A DNA stretch of 64,000 nucleotides from JAABQG01 sp963726365 (lineage in GTDB: Bacteria > Pseudomonadota > Gammaproteobacteria > Burkholderiales > Burkholderiaceae_C). The translations under genes were made by a program, and so were the position numbers. Below, piece by piece: positions 34,697 to 43,565 of the stretch. The stretch covers positions 137,623-201,622 of the forward strand of contig CAVSCI010000009.1 of assembly GCA_963726365.1 (NCBI GenBank). Reading direction: 5' to 3'. The notes beneath the pieces were generated by a model, which worked only from the letters and a program-made list of their open reading frames with translations, was not told the origin of the DNA and did no database searches. Within the stretch, counting starts at the first letter, position 1. Each line of letters starts with the position of its first letter.

Positions 34697-37600
34697 ATGA
34701 ACGCACCGCTGCCTGAACACATCCGCAAAGCGCTGGAAACCGTCACGCTCGACGACAAGTACGCGCTCGACCACGGCCGCGCCTTCATGAGCGGGGTGCA
34801 GGCGCTGGTCAAGCTGCCGATGCTGCAGCGCCTGCGCGACCAGCAGCAGGGCAAGAACACGGCGGGCTTCATCAGCGGCTACCGGGGTTCGCCGCTGGGC
34901 GGCTACGACCAGGCGCTGTGGAAGGCCGCGCCGTACCTGAAGGCGCAGAACATCGTGTTCCAGCCCGGGGTGAACGAAGAACTGGCCGCCACCGCCCTGT
35001 GGGGCACGCAGCAGCTGGGCTTTGCGCCGCCCGGCACCAACAAGTTCGACGGCGTGTTCGGCATCTGGTACGGCAAGGGCCCGGGCGTGGACCGGTGCTC
35101 CGACGTGTTCAAGCACGCCAACATGGCCGGCACCACGCCCTGGGGCGGCGTGATTGCGGTGGCGGGGGACGACCATATCTCCAAGAGCTCGACCGCCGCG
35201 CACCAGAGCGACCACATCTTCAAGGCCTGCGGCACGCCGGTGTTCTTCCCGGCCAGCGTGCAGGAGATCCTGGACCTGGGCATCCACGCGTTTGCCATGA
35301 GCCGCTTCTCCGGCATCTGGTCGGGCATGAAGACGATCCAGGAGATCGTCGAGTCCAGCGCCACGGCGATGATCGACCCGGAGCGCGTGCAGATCCACAT
35401 CCCGACCGATTTCCAGATGCCCCCCGGCGGCCTGCACATCCGCTGGCCCGACCATGCGCTCGACCAGGAAGCGCGCCTGTTCCATTACAAGTGGTACGCC
35501 GCGCTGGCCTACATCCGCGCCAACCGGCTGAACTACAACGTGATCGAAGGCCCGAACGACCGCTTCGGCCTGATTGCCAGCGGCAAGGCCTACAACGACA
35601 CGCGCCAGGCGCTGCTCGACCTGGGGCTGGACGACGACACCTGCCGGCAACTGGGCATCCGGCTGCACAAGGTGGGCGTGGTCTGGCCGCTGGAGGCGCA
35701 GCTGACCCGCGAATTCGCCACCGGCCTGCAGGAAATCCTGGTGGTGGAGGAGAAGCGCCAGGTCATCGAATACCAGCTCAAGGAAGAGCTGTACAACTGG
35801 CGTGCCGACGTGCGCCCCAACATCCTGGGCAAGTTCAACGACATGGGCGAAGGCCACCCCGGCGGCGAATGGTCGATGGCCAACCCCACGGCCAACACCT
35901 TGCTGCGCGCCAATGCCGACCTGTCGCCGGCGCTGATCGCCTCGGCCATCGCCCAGCGGCTGAAGGCGATCGGCGTGCCCGGCGACATTGAAGCGCGGAT
36001 GGACGCGCGCCTGGCCGTGATGCAGGCCAAGGAGAGCGCGATGCAGGTGCTGGAAGTGCATGGCGACCGCCAGCCCTGGTTCTGCTCGGGCTGCCCGCAC
36101 AACACCTCGACCAAGGTGCCCGAGGGTTCGCGCGCCATGGCCGGCATCGGCTGCCATTTCATGAGCATCTGGATGGACCGCGCCACCGTCGGCTTCACGC
36201 AGATGGGCGGCGAGGGCGTGCCCTGGGTGGGCCAGCAGCCCTTCAGCACCGACCAGCACATGTTCGCCAACCTGGGCGACGGCACCTACTTCCACAGCGG
36301 CATCCTGGCCATCCGCCAGAGCATCGCGGCGGGGGTGAACATCACCTACAAGATTCTCTACAACGACGCGGTGGCCATGACCGGCGGCCAGCAGGTCGGC
36401 GAGCGGCCCGAGGGGCATTCGGTGATCCAGATCGCGCAGACATGCGCGCCGAGGGCGCGGTGAAGATCATCATCGTCACGGACGAGCCTGAGAAATACGA
36501 AGGCGTCAAGGGCCTGCCCGAAGGCATCGCCATCCAGCACCGCGATACGCTGGACGCGGTGCAGCGGGAATTCCGCGAGATCAAGGGCACCACGGTCATC
36601 ATCTACGACCAGACCTGCGCGACCGAAAAGCGCCGCCGCCGCAAGCGCGGCACGCTGGTGGACCCGGCCAAGCGCGTGGTCATCAACGAACTGGTGTGCG
36701 AAGGCTGCGGCGACTGCGGCGTGCAGTCCAACTGCCTGAGCGTGGAGCCGCTGGAAACCGAGTTCGGCCGCAAGCGCCAGATCAACCAGAGCACCTGCAA
36801 CAAGGACTATTCCTGCGTCAAGGGCTTCTGCCCGAGCTTCGTCACCGTGGAAGGCGGCCAGCTCAAGAAAAAGGGCAAGGGCAAGGGCGCCTCGCCGTTC
36901 GAACTGGGCGCGCTGCCCGAGCCGGTGCTGCCGGTGCTGGCGCAGGCCTGGGGCATCGTGGTGGCGGGCGTGGGCGGCACCGGCGTCATCACCATCGGCC
37001 AGCTGCTCGGCGTGGCCGCGCACCTGGAAGGCAAGGGCATCGTCACGCAGGATGCGGGCGGCCTGGCGCAAAAGGGCGGCGCTACCTGGAGCCATGTGCT
37101 GATCGGCGCCACGCAGGACGACATCCGCACCACGCGCGTGAGCATGGCGGCGGCCGACCTGATCATCGGCTGCGACCCGATCGTCACCGCCGGCAAGGAG
37201 ACCGTGCTGCGCATGCGCGAGGGCCGCACCCACGTGGCGCTCAACGCCCAGGGCACGCCCACCGCTGCGTTCGTGAAGAACGCCAACTGGCAGAACCCGT
37301 CCGACCAGTGCGTGGCCGACATCACCCGCGCCGTGGGCGAGGCCGGCGTGGGGCTGTTCAATGCCGACGCGGTGGCGGGCAAGCTGATGGGCGACACCAT
37401 CTACGTCAACCCGATGATCCTGGGCTACGCCTGGCAAAAGGGCTGGATTCCACTGGGACGCGAGTCGCTGCTGCGCGCCATCGAACTCAACGCCGTGGCG
37501 GTGGACAACAACAAGACCGCGTTTGAGTGGGGCCGCCAGGCCGCGCACGACCGCGCGCGGGTCGAGGCGCTGCTGTCACCGGGGCAGATCGTCGAATTCA

Positions 37601-38295
37601 AGAAGCGCGAGACGGTGGAAAGCCTGGTCGCGCGCCGCGTGGAGTTCCTCACGGCCTACCAGGACGCCGCCTATGCGGCGCAGTACCAGGCCTTTGTCGA
37701 GAAGGTGCGCGCTGCCGAAGCGCGGGTTTTCGAGGGCGCGGCCGGCGCGTCGGGCAAGACCACGCTCACGGAAAGCGTCGCACGCTACCTGTTCAAGCTG
37801 ATGGCCTACAAGGACGAGTACGAGGTGGCGCGCCTGCACACCGACCCCGTGTTCCTGGACAAGATCAACGGCATGTTCGAAGGCGACTTCAAGCTGAATT
37901 ACCACATGGCGCCGCCGCTGATCGCGAAGAAAAACGCCAAGGGCGAACTGATCAAGCAGCCTTTCGGCCCGGCCATGATGACCGCGTTCAAGCTGCTGGC
38001 AAGGCTCAAGGGGCTGCGCGGCGGCGCGTTCGACATCTTTGGGCGGACAGAGGAGCGCAAGACCGAGCGCGCGCTGATCGGCGAGTACCGTGCCAGTATC
38101 GAGGAAGTGCTGAAGTCACTGAGCCCGACCAATCACGCCACGGCGGTGGAAATAGCCCGCATTCCGGAGCAGATCAAGGGCTTTGGCCATGTGAAGGAGC
38201 GCCACCTGAAGGCGGCGCGCCAGGCCTGGAGCGGTTTGATGGCGGCGTGGCGTGAATCCGCAGGGGCGCGCGTCAGGTGGCCTGAAACGCCGTGA
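34697..38295 (+). CDS. Indolepyruvate ferredoxin oxidoreductase, fused single-chain form (one frameshift)
   Basis: The enzyme oxidatively decarboxylates aryl pyruvates, made from aromatic amino acids, to aryl-acetyl-CoA with ferredoxin reduction. Corrected length is 1,199 residues, typical of the proteobacterial fused enzyme. N-terminal pyruvate-binding domain: GYRGSPLGGYD; TPP region: CSGCPHNTSTKVPEGS and GIGCHFM ... MGGEG; iron-sulfur segment: CEGCGDCGVQSNC ... CNKDYSCVKGFCP; C-terminal gamma-type domain: VVAGVGGTGVITIGQLLG. Near 36441 the frame is lost; adding one base (QT-MRAEGAVK) rejoins the halves. This is the only deletion-type break found in the window. It is not a natural iorA/iorB split: the break falls inside the TPP region. 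Confidence 0.92.
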
Positions 38296-38297
38296 AA

Positions 38298-38320
38298 GCC
38301 ATTTTCATGATGAAAATGGC
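38298..38320. repeat. Perfect inverted repeat after the oxidoreductase gene
   Basis: GCCATTTTCAT and ATGAAAATGGC are an 11-bp palindrome around one central base, beginning 3 bases after the stop. There is no T run, so it is a weak terminator candidate. Its right arm merges into repeat family A copy 5. Confidence 0.6.
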
Positions 38321-38359
38321 CTCTGCCCAGCGTCAAATGGTCATTGTCAGCTATTGAAC
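38311..38359 (+). repeat. Repeat family A, copy 5 (3' end of the nitrile hydratase operon)
   Basis: The best-preserved copy: core CCAGCGTCAAATGGTCA at 38327, 6-base spacer, GCTATTGA at 38350. It supplies the TAG stop of the minus-strand accessory gene. Confidence 0.65.
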
Positions 38360-38773
38360 TGGGAGTAAATCCGCCGGTTCCAGCACGATCGGCTGGCCGT
38401 GCGGCGTGCGCTCTGCCGCCGCCTCCCAGGCGTGTTCGAGCGCGTGGATCTGCTCCGGCGTGCCGACCTGCCGGGCGATCACCAGTTTTTCCAGGGCATT
38501 GAGCCAGTGCGTGTAGTACAGGCTGCCGTCGTCATCGCCTGCGTCGGTCTGGCCGGCGGCCTGCCCCGCGCGAATCTCGGCGGTCAGGGCCGCGGCCCAT
38601 TCCGGCCAGGTGAACAGGCCACGCTCGTGCAGTTGCACGGCCATGGCAAAGGCGTGGGCCTGCCACGGTTCGGCAAACATGGGGCCATCGTCCCGAACCG
38701 CAGGCAGCGGCAGCAGGTCGCCGCATTGTCGGGCGATGTCGGCGGGTTGTTGCAAGGCGTGGCGGCTGTTCAT
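38351..38773 (-). CDS. Nitrile hydratase accessory/activator protein
   Basis: A 140-residue protein resembling the N-terminal half of the nitrile hydratase beta subunit: FAEPWQAHAFAMAVQLHERG and YYTHWLNALEKLV parallel FHAQWEARALAMTV and YYEIWLRGLEHLL in the beta gene. This fits the small cobalt-insertion chaperone (NhlE/P14K type) that delivers metal-loaded alpha subunit by subunit swapping. The start overlaps the beta stop by 4 bases, third gene of the operon. Its last codons and stop are in repeat family A. Confidence 0.9.
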   Translation of the reverse strand: MNSRHALQQPADIARQCGDLLPLPAVRDDGPMFAEPWQAHAFAMAVQLHERGLFTWPEWAAALTAEIRAGQAAGQTDAGDDDGSLYYTHWLNALEKLVIARQVGTPEQIHALEHAWEAAAERTPHGQPIVLEPADLLPVQ

Positions 38774-39444
38774 GATGCGGCTTCAAGGTACGGTTCCCAC
38801 GCGTCCACGCTGACCTGCAGCGTTGGGTCGGCGTCCGGGCCCCAGAGCTCGGCGCCGTCGAATACCACGGTGTAGAGCCATTCCGGCGTCTGGTCGAACG
38901 GTGGCACCGGATGTGACACATGCCGGTCCGGAAAGATATGGGTGCCATGGACGCTTTGCACCGTGCCGATGTGGCCGCGCACGTAGCGCGGCAGGCGGGT
39001 GTGGCCGGCCGGGTGCATGTTGCGGGCACGCACGCGGTCGCCGATGGCAAAGCGCGCAGGGTTGCCGGACGGGCGGGTCGCCGGGGAGCCGGCGGCCAGT
39101 ACCGCATCCACGGCATCGGCGTGCAGCACGCGGGCCAAGGGCAGGGGCGGCTGCAGCAGATGGCCGCTGCGCAGTTCGTCGGCGCTCACCAGGCCCCGGT
39201 CCAGCAGCAAGTGCTCCAGCCCGCGCAGCCAGATCTCGTAATAACTGCTGTTCAGGTACACCGCCGGGGGCAGCGATTCGCGCGCCGAGCGGCTCAGGTC
39301 GATGTTCCACTGGCCGCAAGCGCCCATGGCCACGGTCATGGCGAGCGCGCGTGCTTCCCATTGCGCATGGAACAGCGGTTCATCGGCTTCGGGTTGCACC
39401 GGGCCGAAGCCCTGCATGCCACCCATGTCGTGCACGGAGTTCAT
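38770..39444 (-). CDS. nthB: Nitrile hydratase beta subunit
   Basis: A 224-residue beta subunit. The N-terminus (MNSVHDMGGMQGFGPVQPE) and the C-terminal SH3-like barrel (FAIGDRVRARNMHPAGHTRL ... GTHIFPDRHV ... VVFDGAELWG) are diagnostic. It pairs with alpha to form the active cytoplasmic enzyme that hydrates nitriles to amides. The start overlaps the alpha stop by 4 bases. Confidence 0.95.
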   Translation of the reverse strand: MNSVHDMGGMQGFGPVQPEADEPLFHAQWEARALAMTVAMGACGQWNIDLSRSARESLPPAVYLNSSYYEIWLRGLEHLLLDRGLVSADELRSGHLLQPPLPLARVLHADAVDAVLAAGSPATRPSGNPARFAIGDRVRARNMHPAGHTRLPRYVRGHIGTVQSVHGTHIFPDRHVSHPVPPFDQTPEWLYTVVFDGAELWGPDADPTLQVSVDAWEPYLEAAS

Positions 39445-40109
39445 GCCTTGGCCCCGGCGCTGGCGGGTGCTGCGCCCGGCGGGAGCGCCAGGCCGGTGCC
39501 GATCATCGAATCGCGCGTCACCAGCGATGCAAGTTGGTCCTCACTCATTTCGGAAGTCCCTTGCGGGCGCATCGGTAGCACCAGATAGCGTACTTCGGCG
39601 GTCGAATCCCAGACGCGAACCGTGGTGCTCTCGGGCAGGGTGACGCCGAAATCCGCCAGCACACCGCGGGGGTCCATCACGGCCTTGGCCCGGTAGGGCG
39701 CGCTCTTGTACCAGACCGGCGGCAGGCCGAGTACCGGCCACGGGTAGCAACTGCACAGCGTGCACACCACCATGTTGTGGACGGCGGGCGTATTTTCCAC
39801 GGCCACCATGTGCTCGCCCTGGCGACCGGTGAAACCGAACGAGGCGATGGCCGCCGTGGCGTCCTTCAGCAGCCAGGCGTGAAAATCGGGGTCTGTCCAG
39901 GCTCTGGCCACCACGCGCGCGCCGTTGTGCGGGCCGATCTTCGTCTCGTACGTCTCGATGATGCGGTCGAGCGCGGCCGGGTCGACGTAGCCTTTCTGGG
40001 TGAGCAGGGTTTCGAGCGCCCGCACGCGAACGTCCATTTCGCCGAGCGTGCTGCCCTCATGGTCGTGCCCATGGGCAACGGGGTGGGCGTGGGTGTGGGG
40101 GGCACTCAA
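39441..40109 (-). CDS. nthA: Nitrile hydratase alpha subunit, cobalt type
   Basis: A 222-residue metal-binding subunit. The claw motif is Cys116-Thr-Leu-Cys119-Ser-Cys121 (VCTLCSCYPWP): Thr in the second position marks the cobalt enzyme, against Ser in iron enzymes. The N-terminus is His-rich (seven His in the first 17 residues), common in cobalt-type alpha subunits. The start is TTG at 40109, supported by AGGAGG 6 bases upstream. It is first gene of the alpha-beta-accessory operon; no amidase gene follows in the window. Confidence 0.95.
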   Translation of the reverse strand: MSAPHTHAHPVAHGHDHEGSTLGEMDVRVRALETLLTQKGYVDPAALDRIIETYETKIGPHNGARVVARAWTDPDFHAWLLKDATAAIASFGFTGRQGEHMVAVENTPAVHNMVVCTLCSCYPWPVLGLPPVWYKSAPYRAKAVMDPRGVLADFGVTLPESTTVRVWDSTAEVRYLVLPMRPQGTSEMSEDQLASLVTRDSMIGTGLALPPGAAPASAGAKA

Positions 40110-40287
40110 GGCAAACCTCCTGGAAGGGCGCTGGCAAGGTGAGGCGACGGTGGGTTGCGGCCGCCGGGCCGCGACGTACCGGGCCGTGCAGGGGCATCAT
40201 AGCGCCGCATACAATGACAGGTTGCCTGCCCTTCGCCGCTTTTGCGTGCCCGGGCGGTTCAGATGATTCATTTTGTGGAGTTTGCCT

Positions 40288-40620
40288 GTGTTTATTTCTT
40301 CCGCTTTTGCCCAAACCGCACCTGCCGCTGCCGCTGGCGGTGACATGCAGTCGTCCCTCATGAGCATGCTGCCACTGGTGCTGATGTTCGTGGTGCTTTA
40401 TTTCGTGATGATCCGTCCGCAGATGAAAAAGCAGAAGGAGCACCGCGCCATGATCGATGCGCTGGCCAAAGGCGACGAAGTCGTCACGGCGGGCGGCATG
40501 CTGGGCAAGGTCACCAAGCTGGGCGAGGGCTATATCAGTGCTGAAATCGCCAATGGCGTGGAAGTGCAGTTGCAGCGCAGCGCCGTGGTGCAGGTGTTGC
40601 CCAAGGGCACGATGAAGTAA
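40288..40620 (+). CDS. yajC: Preprotein translocase accessory subunit YajC
   Basis: A 110-residue protein with one membrane segment (LPLVLMFVVLYFVMIRPQMKK, about residues 32-52) and the YajC cytoplasmic domain (GDEVVTAGGMLGKVTKLGEGY). I use GTG at 40288 (FISSAFAQTAP) because GGAG lies 9 bases upstream; a TTG at 40273 would add five residues. YajC associates with SecDF. Confidence 0.94.
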   Translation: MFISSAFAQTAPAAAAGGDMQSSLMSMLPLVLMFVVLYFVMIRPQMKKQKEHRAMIDALAKGDEVVTAGGMLGKVTKLGEGYISAEIANGVEVQLQRSAVVQVLPKGTMK

Positions 40621-40689
40621 GCCGCGCTGGATGGCTCCCATCCAGAGACTGCCTGCTACAGGCACAAGCTACAAGCGAAATACGCGATC

Positions 40690-42586
40690 ATGAACCGTTA
40701 CCCGGTCTGGAAGTACGCGATCATGGTGATCGCCTTGTTGGTGGGGGTGATCTACACGCTGCCCAATTTGTTTGGTGAAGCTCCGGCGGTGCAGGTGTCG
40801 GCCGGCAAGGCCACTGTGCGGGTCGATACCGGCACCCAGGCGCGGATCGAGGGCGCCATCAAGGCAGCGGGCCTTCAGGCCGACCTCGTCACCTTTGACG
40901 GGAATTCGGTCAAGGCGCGTTTCGATTCGACCGACAACCAGCTCAAGGCCAAGGACGCCATCCAGAAAGCCCTGAATCCGGATCCCGCCGACCCTGGCTA
41001 CGTGGTCGCACTGAATCTGGTGTCGCGCTCTCCGGCCTGGCTGTCGGCCCTGCACGCCTCGCCGATGTATCTCGGTCTGGACTTGCGTGGCGGTGTGCAT
41101 TTCATGCTGCAGGTGGACATGCAGGCCGCGTTGACCAAGAAGGCCGAATCCCTGGGCGGCGACCTTCGCAGTGTCCTGCGCGAGAAGAACCTTCGCCACG
41201 GGGGTATCAGCCGCAACGGCCAGATCATCGAAGTGCGCTTTCGCGATGCGGCCACGCTGGACGCGGCCAAGCGCGTCATTCAGGAGCAGTTCACCGAGTT
41301 GCAGACCACAGATGCACCGGACGGCAGTGAATACAAGCTCATCGCCACCATCCGGCCCGAGGCGGCGCGCAGGGTCCAGGAGCAGGCGGTCAAGCAGAAC
41401 ATCACCACGCTGCACAACCGCATCAATGAACTGGGGGTCTCCGAGCCGGTGATCCAGCAACAGGGGCTGGACCGCATCGTGGTGCAGTTGCCCGGCGTGC
41501 AGGACACGGCCAAGGCCAAGGACATTCTGGGCCGCACCGCGACGCTGGAGATGCGCCTGGTGGATGATTCCGCCGAGGGCCGTGACGCCGAAGCCGGGCG
41601 TGGGCCCGTGCCGTTCGGCACTGAACGCTATCTGCAGCGCGACGGGCGTGCCGTGATCGTGAAGAAGCAGGTGATCATCACCGGCGACAGCCTGACCGAT
41701 GCCCAGCCCGGCTTTGATTCGCAGAACCAGCAGCCCAAGGTGGACCTGACGGTTGACGCCAAGGGCGGGCGCATCATGCGCGATACCAGCCGGGAGAACT
41801 TGAAGAAGCGCATGGCCATCCTGCTGTTCGAGAAAGGCAAGGGCGAGGTGCTGACAGCCCCCGTCATCCAGGGTGAACTGGGCAACCGTTTCCAGATTTC
41901 AGGGTCCATGACCGTGGTCGAAGCCAACGATCTGGCCCTGCTGCTGCGCGCCGGATCGCTCGCCGCGCCGATGGAAATCATCGAGGAACGCACGATCGGG
42001 CCGAGCCTGGGCGCGGAAAACATCGCCAAGGGCTTTAACAGCGTGATCTGGGGCTTCCTGGTCATCGTGGCCTTCATGGCGGCGTACTACATGCTTTTTG
42101 GCTTGTTCTCTGGCATCGCGCTGGCCTTCAACCTGCTGCTGCTTGTCGCCATTCTTTCCATGCTGCAGGCCACGCTGACCTTGCCCGGCATGGCTGCCAT
42201 GGCGCTGGCGCTGGGCATGGCGATTGACTCCAATGTGCTGATCAATGAGCGGGTGCGCGAGGAATTGCGCAACGGGGTGTCGCCCCAGGCGGCAATTCAC
42301 GCGGGCTACGACCGCGCCTGGGCCACGATCTTTGACTCGAACATCACCACGCTGATTGCCGGCCTGGCCCTGCTGGCCTTTGGCTCCGGCCCGGTGCGCG
42401 GCTTTGCGGTGGTGCATTGCATCGGCATCCTGACCTCGATGTTCTCCGCTGTGTTTTTCTCGCGTGGCCTGGTGAACCTCTGGTACGGCCAGAAGAAGAA
42501 ACTCAAAACGGTGTCGATCGGCACGGTCTGGCGGCCCGGATGGCGATGGCGCTGTGGCCACTTCTGGCAAGCTAACGGCCGATTAA
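40690..42586 (+). CDS. secD: Protein translocase subunit SecD (3' frameshift; reads through into secF)
   Basis: SecD uses the proton motive force to help pull exported proteins across the inner membrane. It has the N-terminal membrane segment, the large periplasmic domain (YLGLDLRGGVHFMLQVDM) and the RND-type membrane domain (GMAIDSNVLINERVREE). As read, the frame continues in phase into secF to give a 956-residue protein. Removing one G at 42538-42539 gives the ordinary C-terminus WRPDGDGAVATSGKLTAD and a TAA at 42584-42586, 11 bases before the secF ATG. The corrected length is 631 residues, normal for SecD. Confidence 0.95.
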
Positions 42587-42597
42587 GGGAGCACAAG

Positions 42598-43560
42598 ATG
42601 GAATTTTTCAAGATCAAGAAGGACATTCCGTTCATGAGGCATGCGTTGATCTTCAACGTGGTCTCCCTCGTGACCTTTCTGGCGGCCGTGTTCTTCCTGT
42701 TTTCGCGCGGGCTGCACCTGTCGGTGGAGTTCACCGGCGGTACCGTGATGGAAGTGAGCTACTCCCAGCCGGCGGATCTGTCCAAGGTCCGCGGGCTGGT
42801 GTCGGGGCTGGGTTTCGCCGACGTGCAGGTGCAGAATTTCGGTTCGGCGCGTGACGTGATGATTCGCCTGCCGGCGCAAAAGGGCGTGAGCTCGGCGCAG
42901 CAAAGCGAGAAGGTGCTGGCCGCCCTCAAGGCCGATGACGGCACGGTGAACCTGCGACGCACCGAGTTCGTCGGCCCTCAGGTCGGCGACGAACTCGCGG
43001 CGGACGGCCTCAAGGCGCTGGGCATGGTGGTGGCGGGCATCATGATCTACCTGGCGTTCCGCTTCGAATGGAAGTTTGCGGTGGCCGCGATCATCGCCAA
43101 CCTGCATGATGTGATCATCATCCTGGGTTTCTTCGCGTTCTTCCAGTGGGAGTTTTCACTGGCGGTGCTGGCAGCGGTGCTGGCGGTGCTGGGCTACTCG
43201 GTCAACGAATCGGTTGTGATTTTTGACCGGATCCGGGAGAATTTCCGCCGGTACCGGAAAATGAACACGGTTGAAATTATTGACAACGCGATCACTTCCA
43301 CCATCAGCCGCACTATCATCACCCATGGATCTACCCAAATCATGGTGCTTTCGATGCTTCTCTTCGGGGGTGAGACCTTGCACTATTTCGCCATGGCGCT
43401 GACGATCGGCATTCTTTTCGGTATTTACTCGTCGGTCTTTGTGGCGGCGGCCATCGCGATGTGGCTGGGTATCAAACGCGAGGACCTGGTCAAGGCGACC
43501 GGCAAGAAGGACGACGGCCCCATCGATCCCAACGATCCGAACGCAGGGGCCACGGTGTAG
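42598..43560 (+). CDS. secF: Protein translocase subunit SecF
   Basis: A 320-residue SecF: MEFFKIKKDIPFMRHALIFN start, periplasmic domain after LSVEFTGGTVMEV, and six membrane segments with the conserved YSVNESVVIFDRIRENFRR and TSTISRTIITHGSTQIMVL. AAGGGAG lies upstream of the ATG at 42598. The apparent SecD-SecF fusion depends on one base and is not accepted. Confidence 0.95.
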   Translation: MEFFKIKKDIPFMRHALIFNVVSLVTFLAAVFFLFSRGLHLSVEFTGGTVMEVSYSQPADLSKVRGLVSGLGFADVQVQNFGSARDVMIRLPAQKGVSSAQQSEKVLAALKADDGTVNLRRTEFVGPQVGDELAADGLKALGMVVAGIMIYLAFRFEWKFAVAAIIANLHDVIIILGFFAFFQWEFSLAVLAAVLAVLGYSVNESVVIFDRIRENFRRYRKMNTVEIIDNAITSTISRTIITHGSTQIMVLSMLLFGGETLHYFAMALTIGILFGIYSSVFVAAAIAMWLGIKREDLVKATGKKDDGPIDPNDPNAGATV

Positions 43561-43565
43561 CTTTC

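Noticed and set aside
34652..36418. A 588-residue minus-strand open frame opposite the oxidoreductase
   Set aside because: Shadow of a high-GC gene; low-complexity Ala/Val/His content and no start signal or family match.
34697..38295. Separate iorA and iorB-like genes
   Set aside because: The break falls inside the TPP-binding region and one added base restores the usual 1,199-residue chain, so it is not a domain boundary.
40621..40689. Another copy of repeat A before secD
   Set aside because: GCTAC motifs resemble the repeat end but the 17-nt core is not there.
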